From: Thauera chlorobenzoica
GTDB lineage: Bacteria > Pseudomonadota > Gammaproteobacteria > Burkholderiales > Rhodocyclaceae
Assembly (NCBI RefSeq): GCF_001922305.1
Contig: NZ_CP018839.1
Location: forward strand, 3,224,001 to 3,288,000
DNA length: 64,000 nt
Reading direction: 5' to 3'
Program-made: the position numbers and the translations under genes
The notes under the pieces: model-generated
What the model was told of the DNA's origin: nothing
Seen by the model: the letters and a program-made list of their open reading frames with translations, nothing else
The model's database searches: none
Shown: positions 31,469-41,107 of the stretch, in pieces
Position numbering within the stretch: the first letter of the stretch is position 1
How the letters are laid out: each line of letters starts with the position of its first letter

Positions 31469-32635
31469 TTACTGTTTGCAGTCGCCGACGTAGGCGTCCT
31501 GGTGCTTCTCCAGCACGGTGCCGACGAGCTTGTTCGTCAGCTTGCCGCTCGCATCCTTGTCGACGACGCGCAGATAATAGTTCTGCACCGGGAAATTGTT
31601 CGGTCCGTACTTGAACTCACCGCGCACCGACTTGAAGTTCGCCTTCTTCAGCGCCGCGACCACCGCCTCACGATCAGCCACCTTGCCGCCGACTTCGCGC
31701 ACCGCGGCATCCATCGCCATCACCACGTCGTAGGCCTGCGCTGCGTAAACGGTCGGATAGCGGCCGTTGTACTTTTTGCCGAAGGCCTCGACGAAGGCCT
31801 TGTTGGCGGGCACGTCGAGATCGTGGGCCCAATGCGCGGTGTTCAGCATGCCCAGCGTCGGCTCGCCGACCGCCTCGATGACATCCTGGTCGGCGGTGAA
31901 GCCCGGCGCGATCAGCGCAATGTCCTTCAGCCCGCTGCCGACGTACTGCTTGATGAAGTTGATCCCCATCGCCGCGGGCAGGAAGACGAACACCGCGTCC
32001 GGCTTGGCCGCGCGGATCTGCGCGATCTCCGCCGCGTAGTCGATCTGGCCGACCTTGGTGTAGATCTCCTCCTTCACCGCGCCCTTGTACAGGCGCTTGA
32101 AGCCGCCGATGTGGTCCTTGCCCGCCGGGTAGTTCGGCGCGATCAGGACCATGTTCTTGAAGCCCTTTTCGTTGGCGACCTTGCCCGCGGCCTCGTCATA
32201 GGTGTCGTTCTGGTACGAGACGCCGAAGAAGTAGGGGTTGCACTGCTTGCCCGCGAACAGGCTCGGCCCGGGGTTGCTCGACAGGAACGGCACCTTGGCG
32301 GCGAACAGCGCCGGTCCCACCGCGAGCGCGGAGTTGGACGCGACCGGGCCGGTAAAGAAGTCGATCTTGTCGCGCTGCAGGTAGCGGGCGACGAGCTGGT
32401 TGGCCTGTTCCGGGTTGCCGGCGAAGTCGGTCTGCAGGAACTCGGTCTCCACTCCGCCGAGCTTGCCGCCGAGCTTCTCGATCGCGAGGTTGAAGCCGTC
32501 GCGGGTCTCGGCACCGATGGTGGCGAAGGGGCCGGAGATGTCGAGCGCCATCCCGACCTTGATCGGGGCAGCGGCGTGGGCGCCCAGGGCGGCGGACAGG
32601 GCAAGGGACACGGCAACGGTCTTCAGCTTCGGCAT
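31469..32635 (-). CDS. ABC transporter periplasmic binding protein (cluster 2)
   Basis: 388 residues with a signal peptide (MPKLKTVAVSLALSAALGAH, cleavage near AHA-AP). The mature N-terminus IKVGMALDISGPFATIGAE is the Peripla_BP_6 pattern shared with aromatic-acid and branched-chain amino-acid binders. First gene of the cluster; the upstream 290-bp gap holds AT-rich promoter-like DNA and a palindrome at 32827-32844. Similar binding-protein/Liv sets accompany hydroxybenzoate genes in aromatic degraders, which fits pobA nearby (inference). Confidence 0.85.
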   Translation of the reverse strand: MPKLKTVAVSLALSAALGAHAAAPIKVGMALDISGPFATIGAETRDGFNLAIEKLGGKLGGVETEFLQTDFAGNPEQANQLVARYLQRDKIDFFTGPVASNSALAVGPALFAAKVPFLSSNPGPSLFAGKQCNPYFFGVSYQNDTYDEAAGKVANEKGFKNMVLIAPNYPAGKDHIGGFKRLYKGAVKEEIYTKVGQIDYAAEIAQIRAAKPDAVFVFLPAAMGINFIKQYVGSGLKDIALIAPGFTADQDVIEAVGEPTLGMLNTAHWAHDLDVPANKAFVEAFGKKYNGRYPTVYAAQAYDVVMAMDAAVREVGGKVADREAVVAALKKANFKSVRGEFKYGPNNFPVQNYYLRVVDKDASGKLTNKLVGTVLEKHQDAYVGDCKQ

Positions 32636-32826
32636 CGGGGAATCCTCGAATGGGCGATGAATGATCGGGACGGGAAAGCGGGACGGGCGGGGAGATTATC
32701 ACGGGGTCCCGCCGCTGCGTTCACCGCCCGGCTGCACCGCTTCGTTACGGACGAGGACGGACAGGCCGCACGCTCCATCGGAACGCATGACACAAATCTA
32801 CAAAAATATAGCATTGCGTATATTTA

Positions 32827-32844
32827 TGTGCATAATAATGCACA
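32827..32844. promoter_or_regulatory. Palindromic operator candidate in an AT-rich promoter region
   Basis: TGTGCAT-AATA-ATGCACA, perfect 7-bp arms, in the only strongly AT-rich stretch of this region (32785-32850). The size and symmetry fit a MarR- or FNR/Crp-like dimer site. It lies about 190 bases upstream of the binding-protein gene on the minus strand. Confidence 0.45.
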
Positions 32845-32895
32845 ACATGCATGAAGGAGGCTTCGATGGCCGGCGATTCGTGCCGCAGCGACAAG

Positions 32896-32921
32896 CCCGC
32901 CCCTGCTTATCCGGGGGCGGG
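32896..32921 (-). terminator. Hairpin after the AraC-family gene
   Basis: Perfect 8-bp arms CCCGCCCC/GGGGCGGG (32896-32903 with 32914-32921) just past the stop of the AraC-family gene; no T-run follows. Confidence 0.4.
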
Positions 32922-32925
32922 AGCC

Positions 32926-33816
32926 TCATGGCGCCGGCTGCCGTCCCGCATGGATGCGGCGGAACTCGGATGGCGGAACGCCTTGCCGGCGCAGGAAAAA
33001 GCGCGAGAAATACGCGGGATCGCGGAAACCAAGGGCGTAGCCAATGCCGGTGACGTCGAGGTCGGAATACGCCAGCAGGCGGCGGGCTTCGAGATGGAGG
33101 CGGTCGTGGATCATCGCCTGCGCGCTGCGGCCGGTTTCGCGGCGGCAGCTGGCATTGAGCTGCTGGGCCGAGACACCGAGACGCCCGGCATAGAAACCGA
33201 CCGGTTGCCAGTCGCGGAAATGGGCTTCGATCAGTTCGGTGAAGCGTTCGACGCGGTGCCGGATCCGGTCCTGGGGGGTGCGCTCGGTGCCGATTCCGCC
33301 CGCGCGGGCAAGTTCGATCAGGACGATACCGAGGATCGCCATCAGCATGCTGATCCGCCCCGGTGCGCGGCCGGCATATTCGCGATGGAACTGCTCGAAG
33401 CGTAAGCGCATGCGCCCGTAGCCCTCCGCATCCCCCGCCAGCGGTAGATAACGCAGGCTGTCGAACGCCCCGCGAAGATCAGCGGAAAGTGCAAGTAACT
33501 CTCCGAGCAACGACCGCGGCAGGGTAAGCACGTGCCCGACCACGCCAGGCGAAAAGCGGAAACCGTGGATATGCCGTGCCGGAACCATCACCAGGCACGG
33601 CGTAAGCAACTCGAAGACTTCTGTCTCGAACACCATCCGTACCTCGCCTTCCTCGAGAAAAGTGATTTGAATCAGCGAATCATGGCTGTGCGGCGCGATC
33701 TCCCAGTCGTACAGCGCACTCCGTTCGGCAATCGTTTCGTAGTGCACCGGCTCGGGCGTGGGCCACAGTTCCGTTTCACCGAAAAGCTTGTAGCTAGGCA
33801 CCCTGGATTCGATCAT
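32926..33816 (-). CDS. pobR: AraC family regulator, probable activator of pobA
   Basis: 296 residues from the ATG at 33816 with GGAG upstream. The N-terminal cupin-like sensing half contains APHSHDSLIQITFLEEGEV and PARHIHGFRFSPG; the C-terminal double helix-turn-helix contains VGFYAGRLGVSAQQLNASCR and DPAYFSRFFLRRQGVPPSEFR. The gene is divergent from pobA with 160 bases between starts, the classic position of PobR/PobC-type activators that respond to 4-hydroxybenzoate. Symbol given on context. Confidence 0.82.
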   Translation of the reverse strand: MIESRVPSYKLFGETELWPTPEPVHYETIAERSALYDWEIAPHSHDSLIQITFLEEGEVRMVFETEVFELLTPCLVMVPARHIHGFRFSPGVVGHVLTLPRSLLGELLALSADLRGAFDSLRYLPLAGDAEGYGRMRLRFEQFHREYAGRAPGRISMLMAILGIVLIELARAGGIGTERTPQDRIRHRVERFTELIEAHFRDWQPVGFYAGRLGVSAQQLNASCRRETGRSAQAMIHDRLHLEARRLLAYSDLDVTGIGYALGFRDPAYFSRFFLRRQGVPPSEFRRIHAGRQPAP

Positions 33817-33890
33817 CGACGCGCTCCGGAAAGGTCTGCAGCTGATGCTACCCGAGCCTGGAGAAAGTTTCCAAAAGTACAAGCATTTCA

Positions 33891-33906
33891 TTCAAGCAAT
33901 TCAAGC
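33891..33906 (+). promoter_or_regulatory. Tandem TTCAAGC repeat in the pobA upstream region
   Basis: TTCAAGC occurs at 33891-33897 and 33900-33906, a nine-base register, about 75 bases before the pobA start and just upstream of a TATAGT -10-like element near 33926. AraC-family activators usually bind such direct repeats beside the -35 region; assignment is inferred. Confidence 0.4.
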
Positions 33907-33934
33907 CGAAAGCGTTTTTCCCTCCTATAGTTGA

Positions 33935-35164
<1,230 letters not shown>

Positions 35165-35184
35165 GTACACCGCCGACGCCGGGC

Positions 35185-35205
35185 AGAGGGCTTCACCGGC
35201 CCTCT
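35185..35205. terminator. Hairpin between convergent genes
   Basis: AGAGGGC/GCCCTCT with a 7-base loop, between the ends of pobA and the convergent spermidine-synthase-like gene. No clear T-run on either strand, so activity is uncertain. Confidence 0.35.
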
Positions 35206-35232
35206 CCCTGCAGAGGCCAGGCTGAATCGCAT

Positions 35233-36138
35233 TCAGCGCGCCAGACGCTGCGCCAGACGCAGCACCTGGCCGCGCTCGAGATGCTGGGCAAAGCCAGGAA
35301 AATCCAGATTGAAACGTCCCTGCAGCCCCAGGGCGATCGTACGCATCCACTTCCAGCGCGGCTCGAACGCGGAGTCACGGAACGCGAACAGGATGTAATT
35401 GCCGTCTTCGCGCACCGACATGGCGATGACGCGCTCGTCGAACACATCGAGCAAGCGTGCGACGTGCGCCGCGTAATCCCGCTTGTCGCCGGCGATGTTC
35501 ATCACCAGCACGCCTTTTCCAGTCAGCCGCCGGCGGGCATGTTCGTAGAAATCGGCCTCGAGAAACGCGCTGCTCACCCCATCGGCGCCGAACGCATCGA
35601 CCAGCAGCACATCGCAGCGCTCGTCCGTATCCTCGAGATAGCGGGCGCCGTCGCAGTGGATCACCTGCAGGCGCTCATCATCGGGCGGAACCCCGAACAG
35701 TTCGCGCAGCGCGATCACCTGCTCGTCGATCTCCAGCACGATCATCCGCGCTCCCGGCAAGTAGCGGTGACAGAACGTCGCCAGCGAACCGCCGCCCAGG
35801 CCCAGCATCATCAGCCGGCGCGGACGCGGGTTGAACAGCAGGAACGCCATCATGCGCTGGGCGTAGCCGAGCTCCAGCATCGCCGGATCGGCGATACGGA
35901 TCACGCTCTGCACGAAACCGAGGCCGAAATGCAGCGCCCGCAGCCCACCGTTTTCCAGCACGAAGGGCTTGCCGTAGCTGCCCTCGAGCAAGCGCACCGC
36001 CAGCCCAGCAGGATCGCTGTCGGCAGGCTCCAGCAGGCGGATCAGGCCAGGCTCGTCGGGAAAAGGGCTGGGCAGATCGAAAAGCGGAAGCATGAAATGT
36101 CGAGGAGCGCGAGCCCCTGATCGAAGAGACCTCTTCAT
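35233..36138 (-). CDS. Spermidine-synthase-like methyltransferase-fold protein
   Basis: 301 residues from the ATG at 36138; an internal ATG at 36093 is an equally possible start, and neither has a strong ribosome site. The Rossmann core contains MLGLGGGSLATFCHRYLPG, the acidic loop LEIDEQVI and DVLLVDAFGADG, the pattern of the spermine/spermidine synthase superfamily (nucleotide loop GGGSL). It lacks the N-terminal tetramerisation strands of true SpeE, so polyamine synthesis is not certain. Its 5' end lies 56 bases from the left attachment site of the integrated element. Confidence 0.75.
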   Translation of the reverse strand: MKRSLRSGARAPRHFMLPLFDLPSPFPDEPGLIRLLEPADSDPAGLAVRLLEGSYGKPFVLENGGLRALHFGLGFVQSVIRIADPAMLELGYAQRMMAFLLFNPRPRRLMMLGLGGGSLATFCHRYLPGARMIVLEIDEQVIALRELFGVPPDDERLQVIHCDGARYLEDTDERCDVLLVDAFGADGVSSAFLEADFYEHARRRLTGKGVLVMNIAGDKRDYAAHVARLLDVFDERVIAMSVREDGNYILFAFRDSAFEPRWKWMRTIALGLQGRFNLDFPGFAQHLERGQVLRLAQRLAR

Positions 36139-36193
36139 CGACCAGAAAGCAATACAGGCCGATCAGCAATCGCTGTCGGCCTGTATCTAGGTA

Positions 36194-36241
<48 letters not shown>

Positions 36242-36359
36242 TTGCAAAATGGGTATTTCGATCAACTTGCATCAATTCTAATCAAGATTAAAACACAGCA
36301 AATACAAGTACTTGCGCTAATTTATGGTTGATCGCAGTTGACCCCCGTTGTACGATCGT

Positions 36360-36379
36360 ACTTACAAAATCACTTACGG
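36360..36379 (+). repeat. Integrase arm-type repeat, left end
   Basis: ACTTAC-AAAATC-ACTTAC-GG, two ACTTAC units with a 12-base period, 18/20 identical to 48245-48264 at the other end. It sits between attL and the integrase start, next to the palindromes CAAGTACTTG (36305-36314) and GTACGATCGTAC (36350-36361). Fits arm-binding sites of a tyrosine integrase. Confidence 0.6.
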
Positions 36380-36394
36380 CGGGGACCTTCGGGA

Positions 36395-37696
36395 ATGGCG
36401 CGAATCAAACTGACGAATGGTCGGGTCGGCGACTTCGCATGTCCGCCCGACAAGCTGCAAGCGTTCTTGTGGGACACCGAAGTCTGGTGGCTGGCGGTGC
36501 GTGCGCAACCGGGCGGGACGAAGACTTATGTCTTCCAAGCTCGGTTCAATGGCAGCGATGTGCGGGTCAAGATCGGCGACGTGCGCGCGTGGAATCTCGA
36601 CGATGCCCGCGCCGAGGCTCGGCGGATGCAAACGCTCATCGACAAGGGCATTGACCCCCGCGACGAGAAGCGCGAACGCATCGCCGCAGCCGAATCGAAG
36701 AAGGCCGACGCGAAGCGCTTGGACATGCTCGTAGGCGACGCGTGGGATGCCTACATCAAGCATCACGAACGCCGCTGGGGCGAGCGCCACTTGGCGGATC
36801 ATCGCCGTCTGTCGCAGACCGGAGGAGAACCCTGGAAGCGCGGCAAGCGGGTGACGGTGCAGGGCGTACTGTATCCGCTGCTGCAACTGAAAATGCGCGA
36901 GGTCACCGCGACAGCGCTTCACGATTGGCAGGTCGAGGAAGTGAAGACGCGGGCAAACAATGCTCGGCAAGGCTTCGAGCTGTTCCGGGCGTTTTGGCGC
37001 TGGTGTGCGAGTCGCCCCGAGTACGCCGACGTGGTTGATTTGACCACAGTAGAGAACCGCGACGTTCGCGCCGAGGTCCCGCGCCGCAAGACGAAGCGAT
37101 TCGACGTGCTGGAGCGCGCTCATCTCGCCTCGTGGTTCGCTGCCGTGCGGGGGCTCAGTAACCCGGTCATCGGCGCGTATCTGCAGGGGCTGCTCCTGAC
37201 CGGCTGTCGGCGCGAGGAACTGGCCGAACTGAAATGGTCGGACGTCGACTTTCGCTGGGGCAGCATGTGGGTCAAGGACAAGGTGGAGGCGGACGGGCGC
37301 AAGATTCCGCTGACCCCGTATCTGCGAAGCCTGATCTCAGCCCTGCCGCGCCGCAATGCTTGGGTGTTCAGCAGTCCGACCGCCGCCGATGGTCGAATCA
37401 TGGAGCCGCGCATTCCGCACAATCGCGCGCTTGCCGTGGCCGGGCTGGATCATGTCACGCTGCACGGCTTGCGCCGCACCTTCGCCTCGCTCGCCGAATG
37501 GGTCGAGATGCCGACTGGCGTGGTTGCTCAGATCATGGGGCACAAACCGAACGCCACCGCCGAGCGGCATTACATCAACCGCCCGCTCGAACTGCTGGCA
37601 GTCTGGCACACGAAGTACGAATCATGGATTCTGGAGCAGGCTGGCATCGAGCAGCCGGGGCAAGATGCCGGGGAACGGCTCAAGGTGGTCGGATGA
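36395..37696 (+). CDS. int: Tyrosine site-specific integrase
   Basis: 433 residues from the ATG at 36395; the frame is open further upstream, but the protein family starts at ARIKLTNGRV. An N-terminal arm-binding domain (DUF4102-like, about residues 1-90) is followed by a core-binding SAM-like domain and the catalytic domain with Arg in TGCRREELAELKW, HxxR in HGLRRTFASL and His/Tyr in GHKPNATAERHYINR. Catalyses recombination between the element and the tRNA-fMet 3' end. It lies at the end of the element that carries the partial tRNA, opposite the intact tRNA. Confidence 0.93.
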   Translation: MARIKLTNGRVGDFACPPDKLQAFLWDTEVWWLAVRAQPGGTKTYVFQARFNGSDVRVKIGDVRAWNLDDARAEARRMQTLIDKGIDPRDEKRERIAAAESKKADAKRLDMLVGDAWDAYIKHHERRWGERHLADHRRLSQTGGEPWKRGKRVTVQGVLYPLLQLKMREVTATALHDWQVEEVKTRANNARQGFELFRAFWRWCASRPEYADVVDLTTVENRDVRAEVPRRKTKRFDVLERAHLASWFAAVRGLSNPVIGAYLQGLLLTGCRREELAELKWSDVDFRWGSMWVKDKVEADGRKIPLTPYLRSLISALPRRNAWVFSSPTAADGRIMEPRIPHNRALAVAGLDHVTLHGLRRTFASLAEWVEMPTGVVAQIMGHKPNATAERHYINRPLELLAVWHTKYESWILEQAGIEQPGQDAGERLKVVG

Positions 37697-37714
37697 CTGC
37701 AAGGCGGGACGACA

Positions 37715-38287
37715 ATGAAATCTAAACCACCCATTCCTGACCTCGTGTCGATGCTCGATCCCGCGCGACCATCACCCCAGTGGTTGCAGCGGACGATCTT
37801 GCGCGCTCGGGCGTACCTCGACCTCATTTGTCAGCAGTTGAGACGCGAAGTCGAGGGCGCGTCCGAGGTCGGCGACATTCCCGATTACCCCGAAGCCGAG
37901 CACCTGTGCCGAGTCATTCACTGGGCTACTCACGCCGAGAGGGCCATCGAGCGGGGTGATGCTGTCGGCGCGGCAACCGCCGCGATGGGAGCGATCCAAG
38001 CAGCATGGCAGGCCGAGATGGTGCAGGGGCGCGTGGTCGTCGCCGATGGATTCAAGAAGCGGTCTGGCGACAAGAACAGAGCCGAAAAGGTCATCCGTGG
38101 TCGTAAGAAGCAGGTCGATGAAACGTCAGAACGTCATCGTAAAATTTACGCCGATTTCATCAAGGTCATGAACGAAAGGCCATCGGTGTCCAAACGAGTC
38201 ATCTACGAGAAGCTTGGGCGGGAAAACCACCTTGCGTGGGGACGTATCCGCAACATCGTGAGCGAACAGAAGAAGGCCGCTAAATAG
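37715..38287 (+). CDS. Hypothetical protein of the satellite element
   Basis: 190 residues, not recognised. The N-terminal two thirds are helical and acidic (residues about 30-110); the C-terminal part is strongly basic (KKRSGDKNRAEKVIRGRKK) and ends in a stretch with a helix-turn-helix look (SVSKRVIYEKLGRENHLAWGR). It follows the integrase by 18 bases on the same strand. DNA binding or a role in control of integration is conceivable, but not shown. Confidence 0.6.
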   Translation: MKSKPPIPDLVSMLDPARPSPQWLQRTILRARAYLDLICQQLRREVEGASEVGDIPDYPEAEHLCRVIHWATHAERAIERGDAVGAATAAMGAIQAAWQAEMVQGRVVVADGFKKRSGDKNRAEKVIRGRKKQVDETSERHRKIYADFIKVMNERPSVSKRVIYEKLGRENHLAWGRIRNIVSEQKKAAK

Positions 38288-38364
38288 TCGTCACGCGATT
38301 TTATGTGACGTGACAAGCCTCCGCGTAACGTTGGGACGTGTTCAACCCAGTGGAACGCGTTGCC

Positions 38365-38586
38365 ATGAAAACCGCCACCGCTTCAAACCAGCGCGCCGAC
38401 CTCGTCGGCGGCTACCTTTCCACCCAAGAAGTCGCCGATGCGTTGCGCATCCGTCGTCAGACCGTTGCTAAGGCGCTGTGCCTGAATGGGCATTACCTCG
38501 GCATGAAGCCGGTCAAGCTCCCGAATGGTCGCTTGCTATGGGCTGCGGCTGATCTCGAACGGCTGACCGGGGCGGATGGAAAATGA
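38365..38586 (+). CDS. Small helix-turn-helix protein (AlpA/excisionase-like)
   Basis: 73 residues. Pattern YLSTQEVADALRIRRQTVAKA followed by LPNGRLLWAAADLERL, a MerR/AlpA-type winged helix with the R-W-x-x-x-D-L-E-R wing end. Such proteins act as excisionases or activators in P4, PICI and cryptic elements. The start is taken at 38365; an in-frame GTG at 38338 would add nine residues. It overlaps the next gene by ATGA, so it is coupled to the replication gene. An imperfect GTCAC dyad lies upstream near 38290-38312. Confidence 0.72.
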   Translation: MKTATASNQRADLVGGYLSTQEVADALRIRRQTVAKALCLNGHYLGMKPVKLPNGRLLWAAADLERLTGADGK

Positions 38587-40250
38587 CAGGCGAAAAGAAG
38601 GCCGATGCTGGGGGGCACCGGCCTCAAGAACGATCCATGAACACGGTCGATTGTATGCAGGGCGCGGGCGAATCGCACCCGGCGATTGGCGCCGACGACT
38701 ACGATTTTCCGCCGGAATTCGCGGAGGTCGGCAGACAGGCGGGGCTCGCGATTGTCGCGAAGTCCATGGCGCGCGCCGAGGGCTTCCAGCATCCTGCAAT
38801 GCCTGCGTTCTGGGACGAACCGCGGCCTCCCGCCGTCATCGAACAGGCTCAGGCAAATGCCGCGCAGCTGATGCAGCCGACCACCACGGGACAGATGAAT
38901 GCTGCGCCGATGACCACAGGACGTGGCATCGACTTCCCGCCCGGGTTGGTTGGCGAGGCGGCGCAATACATCTATCACGCGGCATTCCGTCCGGTGCCAG
39001 AAATTGCGCTTGCCGCGGCGATCACGCTAATGGCCGGTGTATGCGGTCGCAGCTACTGCACGCCGTTTCTGGATGACGGCATGAACCTGTATGTCGTCGT
39101 GCTCGCCAAGACGGGAGTCGGCAAGGAAGGCGCTACGACTGGCATCGACAATCTCGTGAGCGCCATTCGCCCGCAATTTCCAACGGTCGATGACTTCATC
39201 GGCCCCGCGGCCTTCGCCTCGGGTCAGGGGTTGCTTCGGACGCTGGACGAAAAACCTTGCTTTGTGTCCGTGCTCGGTGAATTCGGCAAGACCCTGCGCC
39301 AACTCACTGACGCACGCGCAAACAGCGCCGAAAGGATGCTCACGAAGGTGCTGCTGGATTGCTACAACAAATCCGGTCGAAATAAGGTGCTGCGTCCAAT
39401 GGCGTACTCGGACGTAGTGAAGAACACCGGCCTCATCCACGCACCGAGCGTAACTATTCTCGGCGAATCAACGCCGGAAGCATTCTTCGACGGGCTCGAC
39501 GTTGGCAACGTGGAGGACGGATTGATCCCGCGCTTCATCGTCATTGAGTTCCCGGGTGACGTGCCGGAATCGAACTGGACGCCCATGCTCGCGCCGCCCC
39601 AGTCGTTGCGCGACCGTTTCGCGGCGCTGGTAGCAAAGGCGATGACCACAAGAGCAAGCATTGTGCGCGATACCGTTGCGCAGACGGAGGACGCAAAGGC
39701 ATTGCTCTTGGCATTCGAGCGCGAAGCTCGGATCGCCACCAGCAGCGCGAGCGGACCCGCCGCGCAAATCTGGAACCGCGCCTTTCAGAATGCCGCGCGC
39801 TTGGCGAGCGTGGTCGCAGTCGGCTGCAACTATGCCGCTCCGGTCATCACGCCGCAGATCGCGGATTGGGCGATTGCACTCGTGCGCCGCTCGGTCGCGC
39901 GACTGCTTCAACGCTTCGAGACAGGCGATGTCGGGCACGGCGACGGCAAGCAGTTCGCCGATCTAAAGCGCATCGTCGCCGACTATTTCAAGCACGATCC
40001 GGCAACTCTAGAAAGACTCAAGGTCGATCCGCGGATGGCGAAAGACAAAATCATCCCGTATCGCTACTTCATGCAGCGTGCCGCGGCGCTGAGCTCGTTC
40101 AAGAACGACAAGCAGGGAGCAACCCCGGCATTCAAGCGCGCGGTTCAATCAATGCTGGATTCCGGAATGCTCTGCGAGGTCGGAAAAATGGACTTGAGGT
40201 CCCGCTACCAGTATTCCGGCATCGCCTACGGCATCGGAAAACATTGGTGA
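38583..40250 (+). CDS. DUF3987-type P-loop protein, probable element replication ATPase
   Basis: 555 residues. An unordered Gln/Ala-rich N-terminus (about 1-120) precedes a conserved core: PEIALAAAITLMAGVCGRSY, the Walker A-like LAKTGVGKEGATTG near residues 174-187, and GESTPEAFFDGLDVGNVEDG, a pattern of the DUF3987 family of phage and plasmid helicase-like proteins. It ends with a possible winged-helix region. In mobile elements these proteins sit with primases and origins; here a run of GTTAT motifs starts 20 bases after the stop. Replicative helicase or initiator is the best guess, biochemical role unproven. Confidence 0.72.
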   Translation: MTGEKKADAGGHRPQERSMNTVDCMQGAGESHPAIGADDYDFPPEFAEVGRQAGLAIVAKSMARAEGFQHPAMPAFWDEPRPPAVIEQAQANAAQLMQPTTTGQMNAAPMTTGRGIDFPPGLVGEAAQYIYHAAFRPVPEIALAAAITLMAGVCGRSYCTPFLDDGMNLYVVVLAKTGVGKEGATTGIDNLVSAIRPQFPTVDDFIGPAAFASGQGLLRTLDEKPCFVSVLGEFGKTLRQLTDARANSAERMLTKVLLDCYNKSGRNKVLRPMAYSDVVKNTGLIHAPSVTILGESTPEAFFDGLDVGNVEDGLIPRFIVIEFPGDVPESNWTPMLAPPQSLRDRFAALVAKAMTTRASIVRDTVAQTEDAKALLLAFEREARIATSSASGPAAQIWNRAFQNAARLASVVAVGCNYAAPVITPQIADWAIALVRRSVARLLQRFETGDVGHGDGKQFADLKRIVADYFKHDPATLERLKVDPRMAKDKIIPYRYFMQRAAALSSFKNDKQGATPAFKRAVQSMLDSGMLCEVGKMDLRSRYQYSGIAYGIGKHW

Positions 40251-40269
40251 TGAAACTGATGTTGTGCGC

Positions 40270-40483
40270 GTTATTAGGGCGTTGTGATGGCTAAAGCGTT
40301 GATTACTTAAGCGTTATGCACGTTATTTGCGTTATGGGAGAAATTCACAAATTCACCTCGCAAAAAAATGCCTTCCCTATTAGTACATAACACACATAAC
40401 ACATAACAAACACGATCAATGCCTTACGTCGCAAGGGAGTGAGCGTTATTTGCCCCCTCATAACGATCGCCGCACCCAATAAC
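40270..40483. repeat. Iteron-like GTTAT/ATAAC cluster, candidate origin of replication
   Basis: Ten copies of GTTAT or its complement within 214 bp: plus orientation at 40270, 40313, 40322, 40331 and 40445; minus orientation at 40387, 40396, 40403, 40460 and 40479. Several extend to GCGTTATTTGC or CATAACAC. The stretch is AT-rich compared with the element and noncoding. Lying directly after the DUF3987 gene, it fits the origin recognised by the element's replication protein; an alternative is a repressor-binding array for the downstream promoter. Confidence 0.6.
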
Positions 40484-40505
40484 GGCACGAGTAATGGAGA
40501 ACAAC

Positions 40506-40694
40506 ATGAGCAAGATCAACGATTCCAAGATCGGCAAGCTGCAGGTCGCGTATGTCCTGAATACCTCGGTCAGCATTCCGCGATCAATGCTCCCGAAGTC
40601 GCGCGCCTTTCGGCGAGGCGGTGCGATCTTTCCCGGGGGCGGAAATGTGATCGTGATCGCGAAGCCCGCCAAGCGCAAGACGAAGGCGAAGTGA
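40506..40694 (+). CDS. Small basic hypothetical protein
   Basis: 62 residues, ATG with GGAGA six bases upstream. Lys/Arg-rich, ending AKPAKRKTKAK; the middle holds GGAIFPGGGNVIVIAKPAK. Not recognised. Downstream of the iteron-like region and on the same strand as the rest of the element. A nucleic-acid-binding or capsid-associated role could be imagined from the charge only. Confidence 0.55.
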   Translation: MSKINDSKIGKLQVAYVLNTSVSIPRSMLPKSRAFRRGGAIFPGGGNVIVIAKPAKRKTKAK

Positions 40695-40729
40695 TGCACT
40701 TGTGGTAATCGAAGTGCAAGGACGACACC

Positions 40730-40999
40730 ATGACAACGACCGAAATTCGAATCAGCCGTCTCGTGGATGAATTTCGCGACACCATCGCGCGCGAGGGAAC
40801 GCACTGCCCCGGAGGCAACCGCGTGCTCGAGAAAGATGCAAAGCGACTCATCGGATATTCGGACCACTTCAAGCATCTGCGCCACGAAGGCAAGGGGCCG
40901 AAGTTTTTGAAGATCAGCGAGCGCAAGGTCTATTACTACCTCGACGACCTTGCCCGATGGATGGTCGAGCGCGACGAGCAGTTCGGCGAACTGGATTGA
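40730..40999 (+). CDS. Small winged-helix-like protein
   Basis: 89 residues, ATG preceded by AAGGAC. The C-terminal half, FKHLRHEGKGPKFLKISERK followed by YYYLDDLARWM, has the turn-wing-helix layout of AlpA/MerR-type DNA-binding proteins (G-P-x-F-x-K-x-x-x-R-x-x-Y-x-x-x-D-L-x-x-W). It would be the second small DNA-binding protein of the element and lies 108 bases before the capsid gene, so it may regulate the late genes. Confidence 0.65.
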   Translation: MTTTEIRISRLVDEFRDTIAREGTHCPGGNRVLEKDAKRLIGYSDHFKHLRHEGKGPKFLKISERKVYYYLDDLARWMVERDEQFGELD

Positions 41000-41107
41000 C
41001 CACACCACTGTGGTTATCAGCGGTATCGGAAGACAGCGGCATGGAAGGCGTCGAACGGTGACGGGACAATGCTTCACGATCAATCAACCCATCAGGACGC
41101 AACCATC

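Noticed and set aside
32851..33405. 184-codon frame with ATG near an excellent ribosome site
   Set aside because: After about 30 residues it is antisense to the well-supported AraC-family gene and shows no family pattern; kept only as a note on a possible relic or leader.
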